A DNA stretch of 64,000 bases, taken from contig NC_063436.1 of NCBI RefSeq assembly GCF_020379485.1, positions 29,634,423 to 29,698,422 of the forward strand. The letters are read 5' to 3'. The translations under genes were made by a program, and so were the position numbers. How positions within the stretch are numbered: position 1 is the stretch's first letter; the number at the start of each line of letters is the position of its first letter. The DNA comes from Brassica napus (Eukaryota > Streptophyta > Magnoliopsida > Brassicales > Brassicaceae). Below are positions 55,110 through 64,000 of the stretch, piece by piece. Under the pieces are notes generated by a model. It saw only the letters and a program-made list of their open reading frames with translations, searched no databases and was not told where the DNA came from.

Positions 55110-58100
55110 GAAGAGAAGACCCTGAGAGACGCTCTCTCTCTCTCTTTCTCTCTCTCAGATCGGGAAGATCAGTGCTCGATCGCGGCTCCGATTGGAAATT
55201 GATCGGAATATTCGATTCATGTTCAGAGAGAGTAGGTAGAGAGTTTGGTGGAGATGATGCAGAGACGGAGTCCGCCGAAGCACAGGCATGACGGAACGTC
55301 GCCTCTTCCATTGGGGATGGATTGGAGTCCTCCCCCGCGCAAATTGGTTAGTTATTATTACTTTTCCCGCGAATTCGAACTTTTTTGTGACTGAGTAACT
55401 GACTGAGAGATATCACTATGCTCAATTTAATTTTCTCATAAATGTAAAGGTGGAGACTGAGATTATTTATTATTATGTGTTTTTTTTTGTTTTTTGTGCA
55501 GAATGGTGGAGATACTGTTTGGCCTCATGACCCTCGAACCGGATGGAGTTATTGTGTTACAATTCCCTCCTGGGTTCTCCTTCCTAAATCTAAATACTCC
55601 GATCCTGTTGTGGTACTTTTCAATTTTTACATCTTCAGTGTTGAATTTTACATACTTATGTAACATTTTAGAGGAACAGTTTTACAGGGTTCAGATAAGT
55701 GTGCAGTCCCCTGAAGGTGTTACCACAATGCGACGAGTGTTGAGAAGATTTAATGATTTTCTTAAGCTATTAACTGATGTAAGAATTTGTTCTCCCTTAG
55801 TATCGCCTTATCCAACTCTCTCCTGTTTCATTTCTTTAACGATATGCACATTCATCTTTTCCTTTCAGCTTAAAAAAGCATTTCCCAGAAAACGTTTTCC
55901 ATCAGCTCCACCCAAAGGGCTGTTACGTATGAAAAGCAGAGCAGTGTTAGAAGAGGTATTGCATTGTTCTTGGCGCTAACTGAATTAGGTCACTTGTGTA
56001 GCCCCTTTCTTTAAACATCGCCTAACGAAGAGTAAGCACGAATAGTGCAGATGTATAGATATACGGAGAGCCATGTTCTCAGCATACTAATTATTCATGC
56101 AAAAAAATCTGTTTCACAAGTGATAACTGTGACCTTGTTGCAGAGAAGATGTTCTCTTGAGGAATGGATAACGAAGCTATTATCTGATATAGAATTGGCA
56201 AGAAGTGTCGTAGTTGCATCCTTTCTTGAACTAGAAGCTGCTGCTAGGTCTGGTATGAGCTATTCATTATGTTCTTAAGCCGTGCTTTGGTAAACTTTAT
56301 TAACTGTTATTAAATTCTACCGTCATGTTGCATTTCAGCATGCCAAGATGTAGATCAGAATGCTTCTGATACCAATAATGATAGCACAAGTTCGTCACCA
56401 ATGGTTCATCCAAGTTTGAGCTTGTTTCAGACCGGCGGCAGTTCTTCTCTCACATCTGACTATGGCAGTGATACTGTTTATGAAACATCTGAGCTTGGAT
56501 CTCCAAGTGTAGGACATGATGATATTTCTGAAATTGGCACCGAAGATTTAAATCTGGATGAAGAAGTAACAAATCCAATAGAGAAGCTCGTTAACTTTAG
56601 CATGTCCAACATTGACGAAGGACTTTCAATGAGCCAAACTATTCTAGAGCAACTTGAAGACTTTCCCAAACATAAAGTCCGCTCAAGATATGTCAATAGT
56701 ATCCAAGGGAAGGATGTGTATAATGGAAACGCTTCTAAAGATGTGTTTCTTGGTAACAATGGCTCACGACTTCTCTCTGAATTAGAATCATCAGCTCACT
56801 CAGTTATGCATAATCGAAATCTTTCTATTGAAAGTGCGGACGGGTTTTCTCTACACCGGTGAGACCTCAACATCTGGTCTCCTAAGTTCAAGCAGTGAAA
56901 GCCACCTGGATCTGCACCGAGGTGCTGGTGTATCGCATGGAACTGGTCTTGTTTGCAACCCAGAGAGACAGGGCAGTGCACAAATAGTTCTTCCAGTGGA
57001 CCTGCGTAAGAAATTAAACAGGATTCTATTAACCACGAATGAGAGACTTGTCAATGCAAAAACAGATATGGAAGATCTTATAGCAAGACTGAATCAAGAG
57101 ATAGCCGTGAAAGATTACCTGAACAAAAAGGTACAATAAGAAAGGAAATCATTTTCTTTTTCTTTTTGGTTTTACACATCCGTATCTTACCCTTTTTTTC
57201 TTTTTTGGAGCGATGGGAGTGTTGTAATCTTGTTTTTACTGGTCAGGTTAATGATTTAGAAGGGGGACTTGAAACAACTAAGCAGAGAAGCAAAGAGAAT
57301 TTGGAGCAAGCTATCTTGACCGAGAGAGAAAGATGTACTCAGATATAGTGGGATATGGAAGAACTTAGACAAAAATCTTACGAGATGGAAATGAAGTTAA
57401 AAGCGAGGGAGGTATGATTTAAAATAGTCCCATATCTATTAAATTATTTTAGCAACCACTGAAGAGCAGGCTGATTTAGAATCATTACAACAGGATGGGA
57501 GCTCACATGAAGAACCCACTGAAGAGCCAACTATTTCCGAGAGAGATGTTTTGTCGAAAGAATTAGATGCCAGAAAACAACAACTGGGGGATCTCTCCAG
57601 GCGATATAATGAATTAGAGGCAAAATCTAAAGCAGATATTAAAGTTCTTGTCAAAGAGGTTAAATCTCTGAGGCGTTCTCATGTGGAGCTAGAAAAGAAG
57701 CTGACTCAATCTTTGACAGATAAAACAGAAGCTGAGGTAATTTCTGGCTGTGACAGCACCATGGGTTTGTAGATCTTTACTATGTATGTATGAAAACAAG
57801 AGAGATAACTGAGCCTGGAAGAACGTTGCACTTTTTAGAAACTGCTGGAACATGAGAGAAAGCTACTTGAGAACACAGCATCGGCTAGAAAAAAGTTGCT
57901 TACTGACTGCAGAATTCTCCACGACCGGCTTAAAGAGTACAACTTGAATTTATCAACAGACGGAAATGGTAGCCTGGTAGAGGACTCAACTACAGTATCA
58001 GATGCTTTGCGGTTGCTGTCAATATCTGATGATCAAATTGAGGAGGTAATACTGCATCTCTGCTTTATCTTCTTTTTAAATCACAGTTTCCCAACCCAAT

Positions 58101-58354
58101 CACATCCATGGTTTCCTCTACTAGGAGTTGCTTTTCACTGCTTGTTGATACATGCATCGGGATAAAGCTATTTGTTAGCGTAGGGTATTAGTTATTCGCT
58201 GTACTAGTGAAGCATTGCTAAAACAAACCTTTCTTGTAACACTGTAACGGTGGCCATTTTTCAGGCTCAGCTGCTTGCGGGGTTTGATGAAACTGCTCAG
58301 GGCATTGATAAATCTCTCAGCATCCATACCGAGACAAGAATCATGGAGGACGAG
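55110..58354 (+). repeat. EREL1 tandem duplication, unit 1
   Basis: Duplicated as 58991-62401. The left edge shares GAAGAGAAGACCCTGAGAG; the right edge ends at GAGGACGAGC. The 5' third differs by substitutions, a 12-bp indel and a ~176-bp indel. From about 56040 onward I saw no difference. Confidence 0.93.
55254..58354 (+). pseudogene. EREL1: EREL1-like PX-domain gene, copy 1 (disrupted, 3'-truncated)
   Basis: Exons: 55254-55346, 55502-55612, 55680-55778, 55869-55955, 56144-56252, 56339-57130, 57247-57411, about 57494-57736, 57839-58045 and 58265-58354. The PX domain is encoded intact across exons 2-5 ([44 protein letters not shown]). PX proteins bind PI3P; Arabidopsis EREX/EREL1 (At4g32160) are Rab5 effectors in vacuolar transport of storage proteins. 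Damage: a frameshift between 56828 and 56862 gives TGA at 56860; TAG at 57346-57348 replaces an expected Gln codon in the coiled coil; and the last exon is cut at 58354 and joined to Copia DNA. A truncated PX-only protein could still be made. The exon 8 boundary is uncertain. Confidence 0.88.
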
Positions 58355-59074
58355 CATAATGGAGGAGAGTACACAAGTCATGCATTCAAGCAACACTTAT
58401 CACAACATGGGATCCTACATCAAACAAGCTGTCCGTATACTCCACAGCAAAATGGAGTGGCTGAGAGGAAGAATAGGCACCTCATGGAAGTGGCAAGGTC
58501 ACTTATGTTTCAGAGTAATGTTCCAAAGAGATTTTGGAGTGATGCGGTTGCCACGGCCTGTTACTTGATAAACAGAACTCCAACCAAGGTTCTGAATGAG
58601 AAGGCTCCATTTGAAGTTCTGAACAGGTACAAACCAGCTCTTGATTACTTGCGAGTCTTTGGATGCCTATGCTTTGTGCTCAAACCAGGAGAGATGATCA
58701 ACAAGCTAGAAGCAAGAAGTACTAAGGCTGTGTTCATAGGATACTCAGCTACACAGAAAGGATACAAATGCTATGATCCTATAGCAAGGAGAGTTCTTGT
58801 ATCTAGAGATGTGAAGTTCTTGGAAGATAGAGGATACTATGAAGAAAAGAACCAAGAAGACCTGAAGGACTTAACATCAGACAAGGCCACCACCTTGCGG
58901 ATCATCCTTGAAGGTCTTGGAATCAGTACATCCCAGGATCCGAGGAATCACGCCACTACACCTCCTGAAGTTGGTTCACCATCCCACCTTGAAGAGAAGA
59001 CCCTGAGAGACGCCATCCCTTCTCTCTCAGATCGGGAAGATCAGTGCTCGATCGCGGCTCTGATTGGAAATTGA
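58250..59074 (+). other. Chimeric open frame: EREL1 last exon fused to Copia integrase
   Basis: An uninterrupted frame runs from the EREL1 terminal exon (AQLLAGFDETAQGIDKSL ... TRIMEDE) straight into Copia integrase (HNGGEYTSHAFKQHL), through the fragment, and into the EREL1 5' leader of unit 2, where it stops. It could only be translated if spliced to upstream EREL1 exons, whose frame is broken earlier, or from an internal start. This is an accident of the junction that happens to be in frame. Expression is unknown. Confidence 0.8.
58355..58990 (+). mobile_element. Copia (Ty1) retrotransposon pol fragment at the duplication junction
   Basis: About 636 bp coding for the C-terminal part of a Copia integrase core and the following linker: NGGEY, PYTPQQNGVAERKNRHLME (carrying the catalytic Glu), WSDAVATACYLINRTPT, YLRVFGCLCFV and FIGYSATQKGYKCYDP. 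It is open throughout. No LTR, gag, protease or reverse transcriptase is present, and no target duplication is visible. The upstream catalytic Asp residues are missing, so it is inert. It is not an insertion with its own ends but filler joining the two EREL1 units. Confidence 0.92.
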
Positions 59075-62000
59075 TCGGAATATTCGATTCATGTTCAGAG
59101 AGAGTAGGTAGAGAGTTTGGTGGAGATGATGCAGAGACGGAGTCCGCCGAAGCACAGGCATGACGGAACGTCGCCGCTTCCATTGGGGATGGATTGGAGT
59201 CCTCCCCCGCGCAAATTGGTTAGTTATTATTACTTTTCCCGCGAATTCGAACTTTGTCGTGACTGAGTAACTGACTGAGAGATATCACTATGCTCAATTT
59301 AATTTTCTTATAAATGTAAAGGTGGAGAGACTTCAAGGTACTGAGATTATTTATTATCATGTGTTTTTTTTTTGTTTTTTGGTGCAGAATGGTGGAGATA
59401 CTGTTTGGCCTCATGACCCTCGAACCGGATGGAGTTATTGTATTACAATTCCCTCCTGGGCTCTCCTTCCTAAATCTAAATACTCCGATCCTGTTGTGGT
59501 ACTTTTCAATTTTCACATCTTCAGTGTTTTATCTTATCGTACCAAGTTTTTCTGATCCTGGCGTAGGGTCAACTTCTGTGAATCAATAAACTTCAACGTG
59601 AAAAATGTTTTATCTGTTCCTACCTGAGTTATCTACTGGAGTGTTCTTTTTTTGGTAGTTGAAGAGTTTTGTTGTTGTGCATGTCTTAAATTATTCCAGT
59701 ATTTATGTAACATTTTAGAGGAACAGTTTTACAGGGTTCAGATAAGTGTGCAGTCCCCTGAAGGTGTTACCACAATGCGAGGAGTGTTTAGAAGATTTAA
59801 TGATTTTCTTAAGCTATTAACTGATGTAAGAATTTGTTCTCCCTTAGTATCGCCTTATCCAACTCTCTCCTGTTTCATTTCTCTAACGATTTGCCCATTC
59901 ATCTTTTCCTTTTAGCTTAAAAAAGCATTTCCCAGAAAACGTTTTCCATCAGCTCCACCCAAAGGGCTGTTACGTATGAAAAGCAGAGCAGTGTTAGAAG
60001 AGGTATTGCATTGTTCTTGGCGCTAACTGAATTAGGTCACTTGTGTAGCCCCTTTCTCTAAACATCGCCCAACGAAGAGTAAGCACGAATAGTGCAGATG
60101 TATAGATATACGGAGAGCCATGTTCTCAGCATACTAATTATTCATGCAAAAAAATCTGTTTCACAAGTGATAACTGTGACCTTGTTGCAGAGAAGATGTT
60201 CTCTTGAGGAATGGATAACGAAGCTATTATCTGATATAGAATTGGCAAGAAGTGTCGTAGTTGCATCCTTTCTTGAACTAGAAGCTGCTGCTAGGTCTGG
60301 TATGAGCTATTCATTATGTTCTTAAGCCGTGCTTTGGTAAACTTTATTAACTGTTATTAAATTCTACCGTCATGTTGCATTTCAGCATGCCAAGATGTAG
60401 ATCAGAATGCTTCTGATACCAATAATGATAGCACAAGTTCGTCACCAATGGTTCATCCAAGTTTGAGCTTGTTTCAGACCGGCGGCAGTTCTTCTCTCAC
60501 ATCTGACTATGGCAGTGATACTGTTTATGAAACATCTGAGCTTGGATCTCCAAGTGTAGGACATGATGATATTTCTGAAATTGGCACCGAAGATTTAAAT
60601 CTGGATGAAGAAGTAACAAATCCAATAGAGAAGCTCGTTAACTTTAGCATGTCCAACATTGACGAAGGACTTTCAATGAGCCAAACTATTCTAGAGCAAC
60701 TTGAAGACTTTCCCAAACATAAAGTCCGCTCAAGATATGTCAATAGTATCCAAGGGAAGGATGTGTATAATGGAAACGCTTCTAAAGATGTGTTTCTTGG
60801 TAACAATGGCTCACGACTTCTCTCTGAATTAGAATCATCAGCTCACTCAGTTATGCATAATCGAAATCTTTCTATTGAAAGTGCGGACGGGTTTTCTCTA
60901 CACCGGTGAGACCTCAACATCTGGTCTCCTAAGTTCAAGCAGTGAAAGCCACCTGGATCTGCACCGAGGTGCTGGTGTATCGCATGGAACTGGTCTTGTT
61001 TGCAACCCAGAGAGACAGGGCAGTGCACAAATAGTTCTTCCAGTGGACCTGCGTAAGAAATTAAACAGGATTCTATTAACCACGAATGAGAGACTTGTCA
61101 ATGCAAAAACAGATATGGAAGATCTTATAGCAAGACTGAATCAAGAGATAGCCGTGAAAGATTACCTGAACAAAAAGGTACAATAAGAAAGGAAATCATT
61201 TTCTTTTTCTTTTTGGTTTTACACATCCGTATCTTACCCTTTTTTTCTTTTTTGGAGCGATGGGAGTGTTGTAATCTTGTTTTTACTGGTCAGGTTAATG
61301 ATTTAGAAGGGGGACTTGAAACAACTAAGCAGAGAAGCAAAGAGAATTTGGAGCAAGCTATCTTGACCGAGAGAGAAAGATGTACTCAGATATAGTGGGA
61401 TATGGAAGAACTTAGACAAAAATCTTACGAGATGGAAATGAAGTTAAAAGCGAGGGAGGTATGATTTAAAATAGTCCCATATCTATTAAATTATTTTAGC
61501 AACCACTGAAGAGCAGGCTGATTTAGAATCATTACAACAGGATGGGAGCTCACATGAAGAACCCACTGAAGAGCCAACTATTTCCGAGAGAGATGTTTTG
61601 TCGAAAGAATTAGATGCCAGAAAACAACAACTGGGGGATCTCTCCAGGCGATATAATGAATTAGAGGCAAAATCTAAAGCAGATATTAAAGTTCTTGTCA
61701 AAGAGGTTAAATCTCTGAGGCGTTCTCATGTGGAGCTAGAAAAGAAGCTGACTCAATCTTTGACAGATAAAACAGAAGCTGAGGTAATTTCTGGCTGTGA
61801 CAGCACCATGGGTTTGTAGATCTTTACTATGTATGTATGAAAACAAGAGAGATAACTGAGCCTGGAAGAACGTTGCACTTTTTAGAAACTGCTGGAACAT
61901 GAGAGAAAGCTACTTGAGAACACAGCATCGGCTAGAAAAAAGTTGCTTACTGACTGCAGAATTCTCCACGACCGGCTTAAAGAGTACAACTTGAATTTAT

Positions 62001-62401
62001 CAACAGACGGAAATGGTAGCCTGGTAGAGGACTCAACTACAGTATCAGATGCTTTGCGGTTGCTGTCAATATCTGATGATCAAATTGAGGAGGTAATACT
62101 GCATCTCTGCTTTATCTTCTTTTTAAATCACAGTTTCCCAACCCAATCACATCCATGGTTTCCTCTACTAGGAGTTGCTTTTCACTGCTTGTTGATACAT
62201 GCATCGGGATAAAGCTATTTGTTAGCGTAGGGTATTAGTTATTCGCTGTACTAGTGAAGCATTGCTAAAACAAACCTTTCTTGTAACACTGTAACGGTGG
62301 CCATTTTTCAGGCTCAGCTGCTTGCGGGGTTTGATGAAACTGCTCAGGGCATTGATAAATCTCTCAGCATCCATACCGAGACAAGAATCATGGAGGACGA
62401 G
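58991..62401 (+). repeat. EREL1 tandem duplication, unit 2
   Basis: Counterpart of 55110-58354, offset 3872 bp at the start codon and 4047 bp from the ~176-bp indel onward. Beyond 62401 only this unit continues into the genuine gene end. Confidence 0.93.
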
Positions 62402-62560
62402 CTGAGGAAGACATTAGGAGAGATCTTTGTTGAGAATGCCAAATTGAGAAAACAGGTGAACTCTGCAATGCTTCGTGCTCTCCAACAAGACGTAAAGACC
62501 ACCAAGGAAGATATGAACGAGAAAGAGGAGGCATCAACAGAAACACTGAACGTCGTATAG
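59126..62560 (+). pseudogene. EREL1: EREL1-like PX-domain gene, copy 2 (disrupted, full-length 3' end)
   Basis: Exons: 59126-59218, 59388-59498, 59727-59825, 59916-60002, 60191-60299, 60386-61177, 61294-61458, about 61541-61783, 61886-62092 and 62312-62560. The genuine C terminus is kept (ELRKTLGEIFVENAKLRKQV ... ETLNVV). It carries the same frameshift (stop TGA at 60907-60909) and nonsense codon (TAG 61393-61395) as copy 1, so both defects predate the duplication or were shared by conversion. It keeps ~176 bp of intron 2 that copy 1 lacks. Its leader begins at 58991, directly after the Copia fragment, so it has lost the native promoter. In exon 3 it reads MRGVFRR where copy 1 reads MRRVLRR. 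Confidence 0.88.
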
Positions 62561-63524
62561 GTATTAATCATAATAGTTTGCTTTTACCTGAGAATAGAGT
62601 TTACAATGAGAACTACCATTTTTATTGTCTTTGATCAATGGACTGGTCGCTTTCTATTACAAAAGGGTTGGTCTCTTGGTGAAGAAGTTGAAGCTGTGTA
62701 CTGCGTATGTTTGTTGTATACCCGTATTGCGTTGTTAATCCTTTTTTGCATATATAATAAAGTGTGTAAAAAACTACTTAATGACTTTTTCGAATATATC
62801 GTCGCATGATGTATTTCTACCAATGTTCAAATGTTATTAAGCAAAAAAAGGTTGCATAGATAACTACATATATGCCGAGCTTAGTAACACAAGCTTGTGA
62901 TCCGAGTGAAGATAATAAGTTGATGGGACGTTGTGCCGATTTGCATGGTTTGCTGAGGTATATATTCTGGAATTTTGTGGAAACTCATTTGGTCCAATGG
63001 TTTCGGTAAGGATTCATTAATGTTTTTATAATAAGAAATCTGAGTTTCGAATCGTAGAAAGGACGAAATTATTTTAAACTAATAAAAAAGGGTTTATAAG
63101 AGATTTGCAGTATGACACAAAGAGTACTGTCAAACGTAAATCCGATAGATTGCTCATGTGATGCAGTCATATCACATGAATTTTCATAACGCATATAGAA
63201 TTATCGCCTATAAAATTATCTGTAATATTTTTTCGTAATATATAATAACATAATTATCCAGCGTTAAAAAAGTTAATTATGTATGGAAAAAAATATGTAT
63301 TCCTACCAATGTTCATATGGAAAGAAATATTCAACATTTTTGTTTTGACTATATTTTATAAGAAATTCATGTAAGATTATATTCGTTCTTTTGACCAAAA
63401 AAAAGATTATATTCTTTCTGAATTTATCTTTGACCATGACAACTATTTTGAACGTTTGTATTAGTATATATATGTAATCAGTCTAAGTAATCTACTCAAC
63501 AAAACGATTAAGAACATCATAAAA
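62561..63524. other. Intergenic 3' flank of EREL1 and 5' flank of the defensin-like gene
   Basis: Contains the EREL1 3' UTR and AT-rich spacer. TATATATA near 63465 lies about 60 bp before the next ATG. No other feature was recognised. Confidence 0.5.
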
Positions 63525-63862
63525 ATGGCTATAACCGTAAAAACTTTAGCTCGTTTGTTTTAACTATCTTTTTATTCATATCTTTTATTGACTGTCGTAC
63601 ATTAACCGCTGAAACTCCTTCAACTACCTTAGATTCTCCGGGTAATAACATATTTTTAGTTGCAGATATGTTTTTGTTATGTGGATATTGTATTAATGAT
63701 TTATTTTATTGATAAATAGGATATGGAATAGGAGGCGAGTCTTGCTTTGGAGGATTTTGGCCGTGTAAGAAAGACATTCTCTTTGGTTGCGTTAGATATT
63801 GCAATAGATATAAATACAAATTTGGCCGATGTACTGACATCGAAGGATGTTGTTGTTATTGA
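63525..63862 (+). pseudogene. Defensin-like cysteine-rich secreted peptide gene, one frameshift
   Basis: Two exons, 63525-63641 and 63720-63862, split by a 78-bp GT-AG intron just after the signal peptide region, the classic DEFL layout. Exon 1 starts MAITVKTLAR and then needs one extra nucleotide near 63555 to continue as FVLTIFLFISFIDCRTLTAE; as written, a TAA stop follows. Exon 2 encodes a Cys-rich mature peptide with spacing C-x6-C-x7-C-x3-C-x9-C-x6-CCC, including the CxxxC, GxC and CxC elements of the cysteine-stabilised alpha-beta fold. Such peptides act in defence or pollen-pistil signalling; this one cannot be assigned. A sequencing error could also explain the single shift. Confidence 0.7.
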
Positions 63863-64000
63863 AAAAAGCTTTTTCAATGAAATATATAAAAAAACGTGTA
63901 GTTTGAAATATAACATCAATAGTTTTGATATGTTTTGAATGTTTATACAAAAGATCTAGAGTAGGATACACAAATTTTACCAAATCAAAATTAGTTTGAT
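63863..64000. other. Window end, non-coding
   Basis: AT-rich 3' flank; nothing recognised. Confidence 0.5.

Noticed and set aside
56845..56870. An intron that would bypass the EREL1 exon 6 frameshift
   Set aside because: A GTGAG donor exists, but no acceptor nearby gives a plausible intron length without deleting conserved coding sequence; a frameshift is simpler.
58355..58990. The Copia segment as a normal retrotransposon insertion
   Set aside because: No LTRs, primer-binding site or target duplication; both edges join duplicated EREL1 sequence directly.
63747..63938. A 63-residue frame (MEDFGRVRKTF...) as a gene
   Set aside because: Overlaps the Cys-rich defensin-like exon in another frame, which has the far stronger signal.
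1..64000. CRISPR arrays, bacterial operons or an organellar origin
   Set aside because: Intron-rich nuclear plant genes and plant transposons throughout; no direct-repeat/spacer array and no organellar gene content.

Overview
The window reads as nuclear DNA of a Brassicaceae plant, most likely Brassica or a close relative. Intron-rich genes with GT-AG introns sit in AT-rich intergenic DNA full of transposon debris. Gene order follows, from memory, Arabidopsis thaliana chromosome 4 from about At4g31910 to At4g32160: BAT1 (+), ARR10 (-), a MAM33/p32-type mitochondrial protein (-), RPL39 (+), ASP5 (-), HSL1/VAL2 (+), two uncharacterised genes (At4g32020- and At4g32030-like, +), KNAT5 (+), PHOX4 (-), a TPD1-like secreted protein (-) and EREL1 (+). 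Several Arabidopsis neighbours are missing (the CYP82C cluster, a kinase, At4g32050/32060, At4g32120-32150). This fits gene loss after the Brassica genome triplication plus Arabidopsis-specific cluster growth.

Layout. 0.34-5.45 kb: a complete PIF/Harbinger transposon with TTA target-site duplication, carrying transposase, a Myb/SANT-like protein and a third gene for a GRF zinc-finger membrane protein. 6.2-17 kb: BAT1, ARR10, then a head-to-head MAM33/RPL39 pair sharing a 283-bp promoter. 17.2-24.8 kb: ASP5, intact across 11 exons although a 4.95-kb gene-capturing Helitron with a SNAP25-type SNARE pseudogene sits in one intron. 25-34 kb: a foldback element, then HSL1, flanked on both sides by diverged copies of one ~450-bp sequence. 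34.3-37.9 kb: a second Helitron. 38-44 kb: two uncharacterised genes around a poly(A)-tailed retroposon. 44.6-46.8 kb: three stacked small elements (a MITE with telomere-like core, a hAT MITE with perfect 8-bp target duplication, a Helitron end 169 bp upstream of the KNAT5 start). 47-53 kb: KNAT5, PHOX4 and the TPD1-like gene. 55.1-62.6 kb: EREL1 is tandemly duplicated, both copies share the same frameshift and nonsense codon, and a Copia integrase fragment lies exactly at the junction, fused in frame to an EREL1 exon. 63.5-63.9 kb: a small defensin-like gene broken by one frameshift.

Functionally these are ordinary, unrelated plant genes: brassinosteroid acylation, cytokinin response, plastid aspartate transamination, seed-programme repression, class II KNOX regulation and PI3P-linked vacuolar trafficking. 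The unusual content is the mobile-DNA remodelling. All gene models were spliced by eye and checked for phase; locus names come from memory of Arabidopsis and were not searched.
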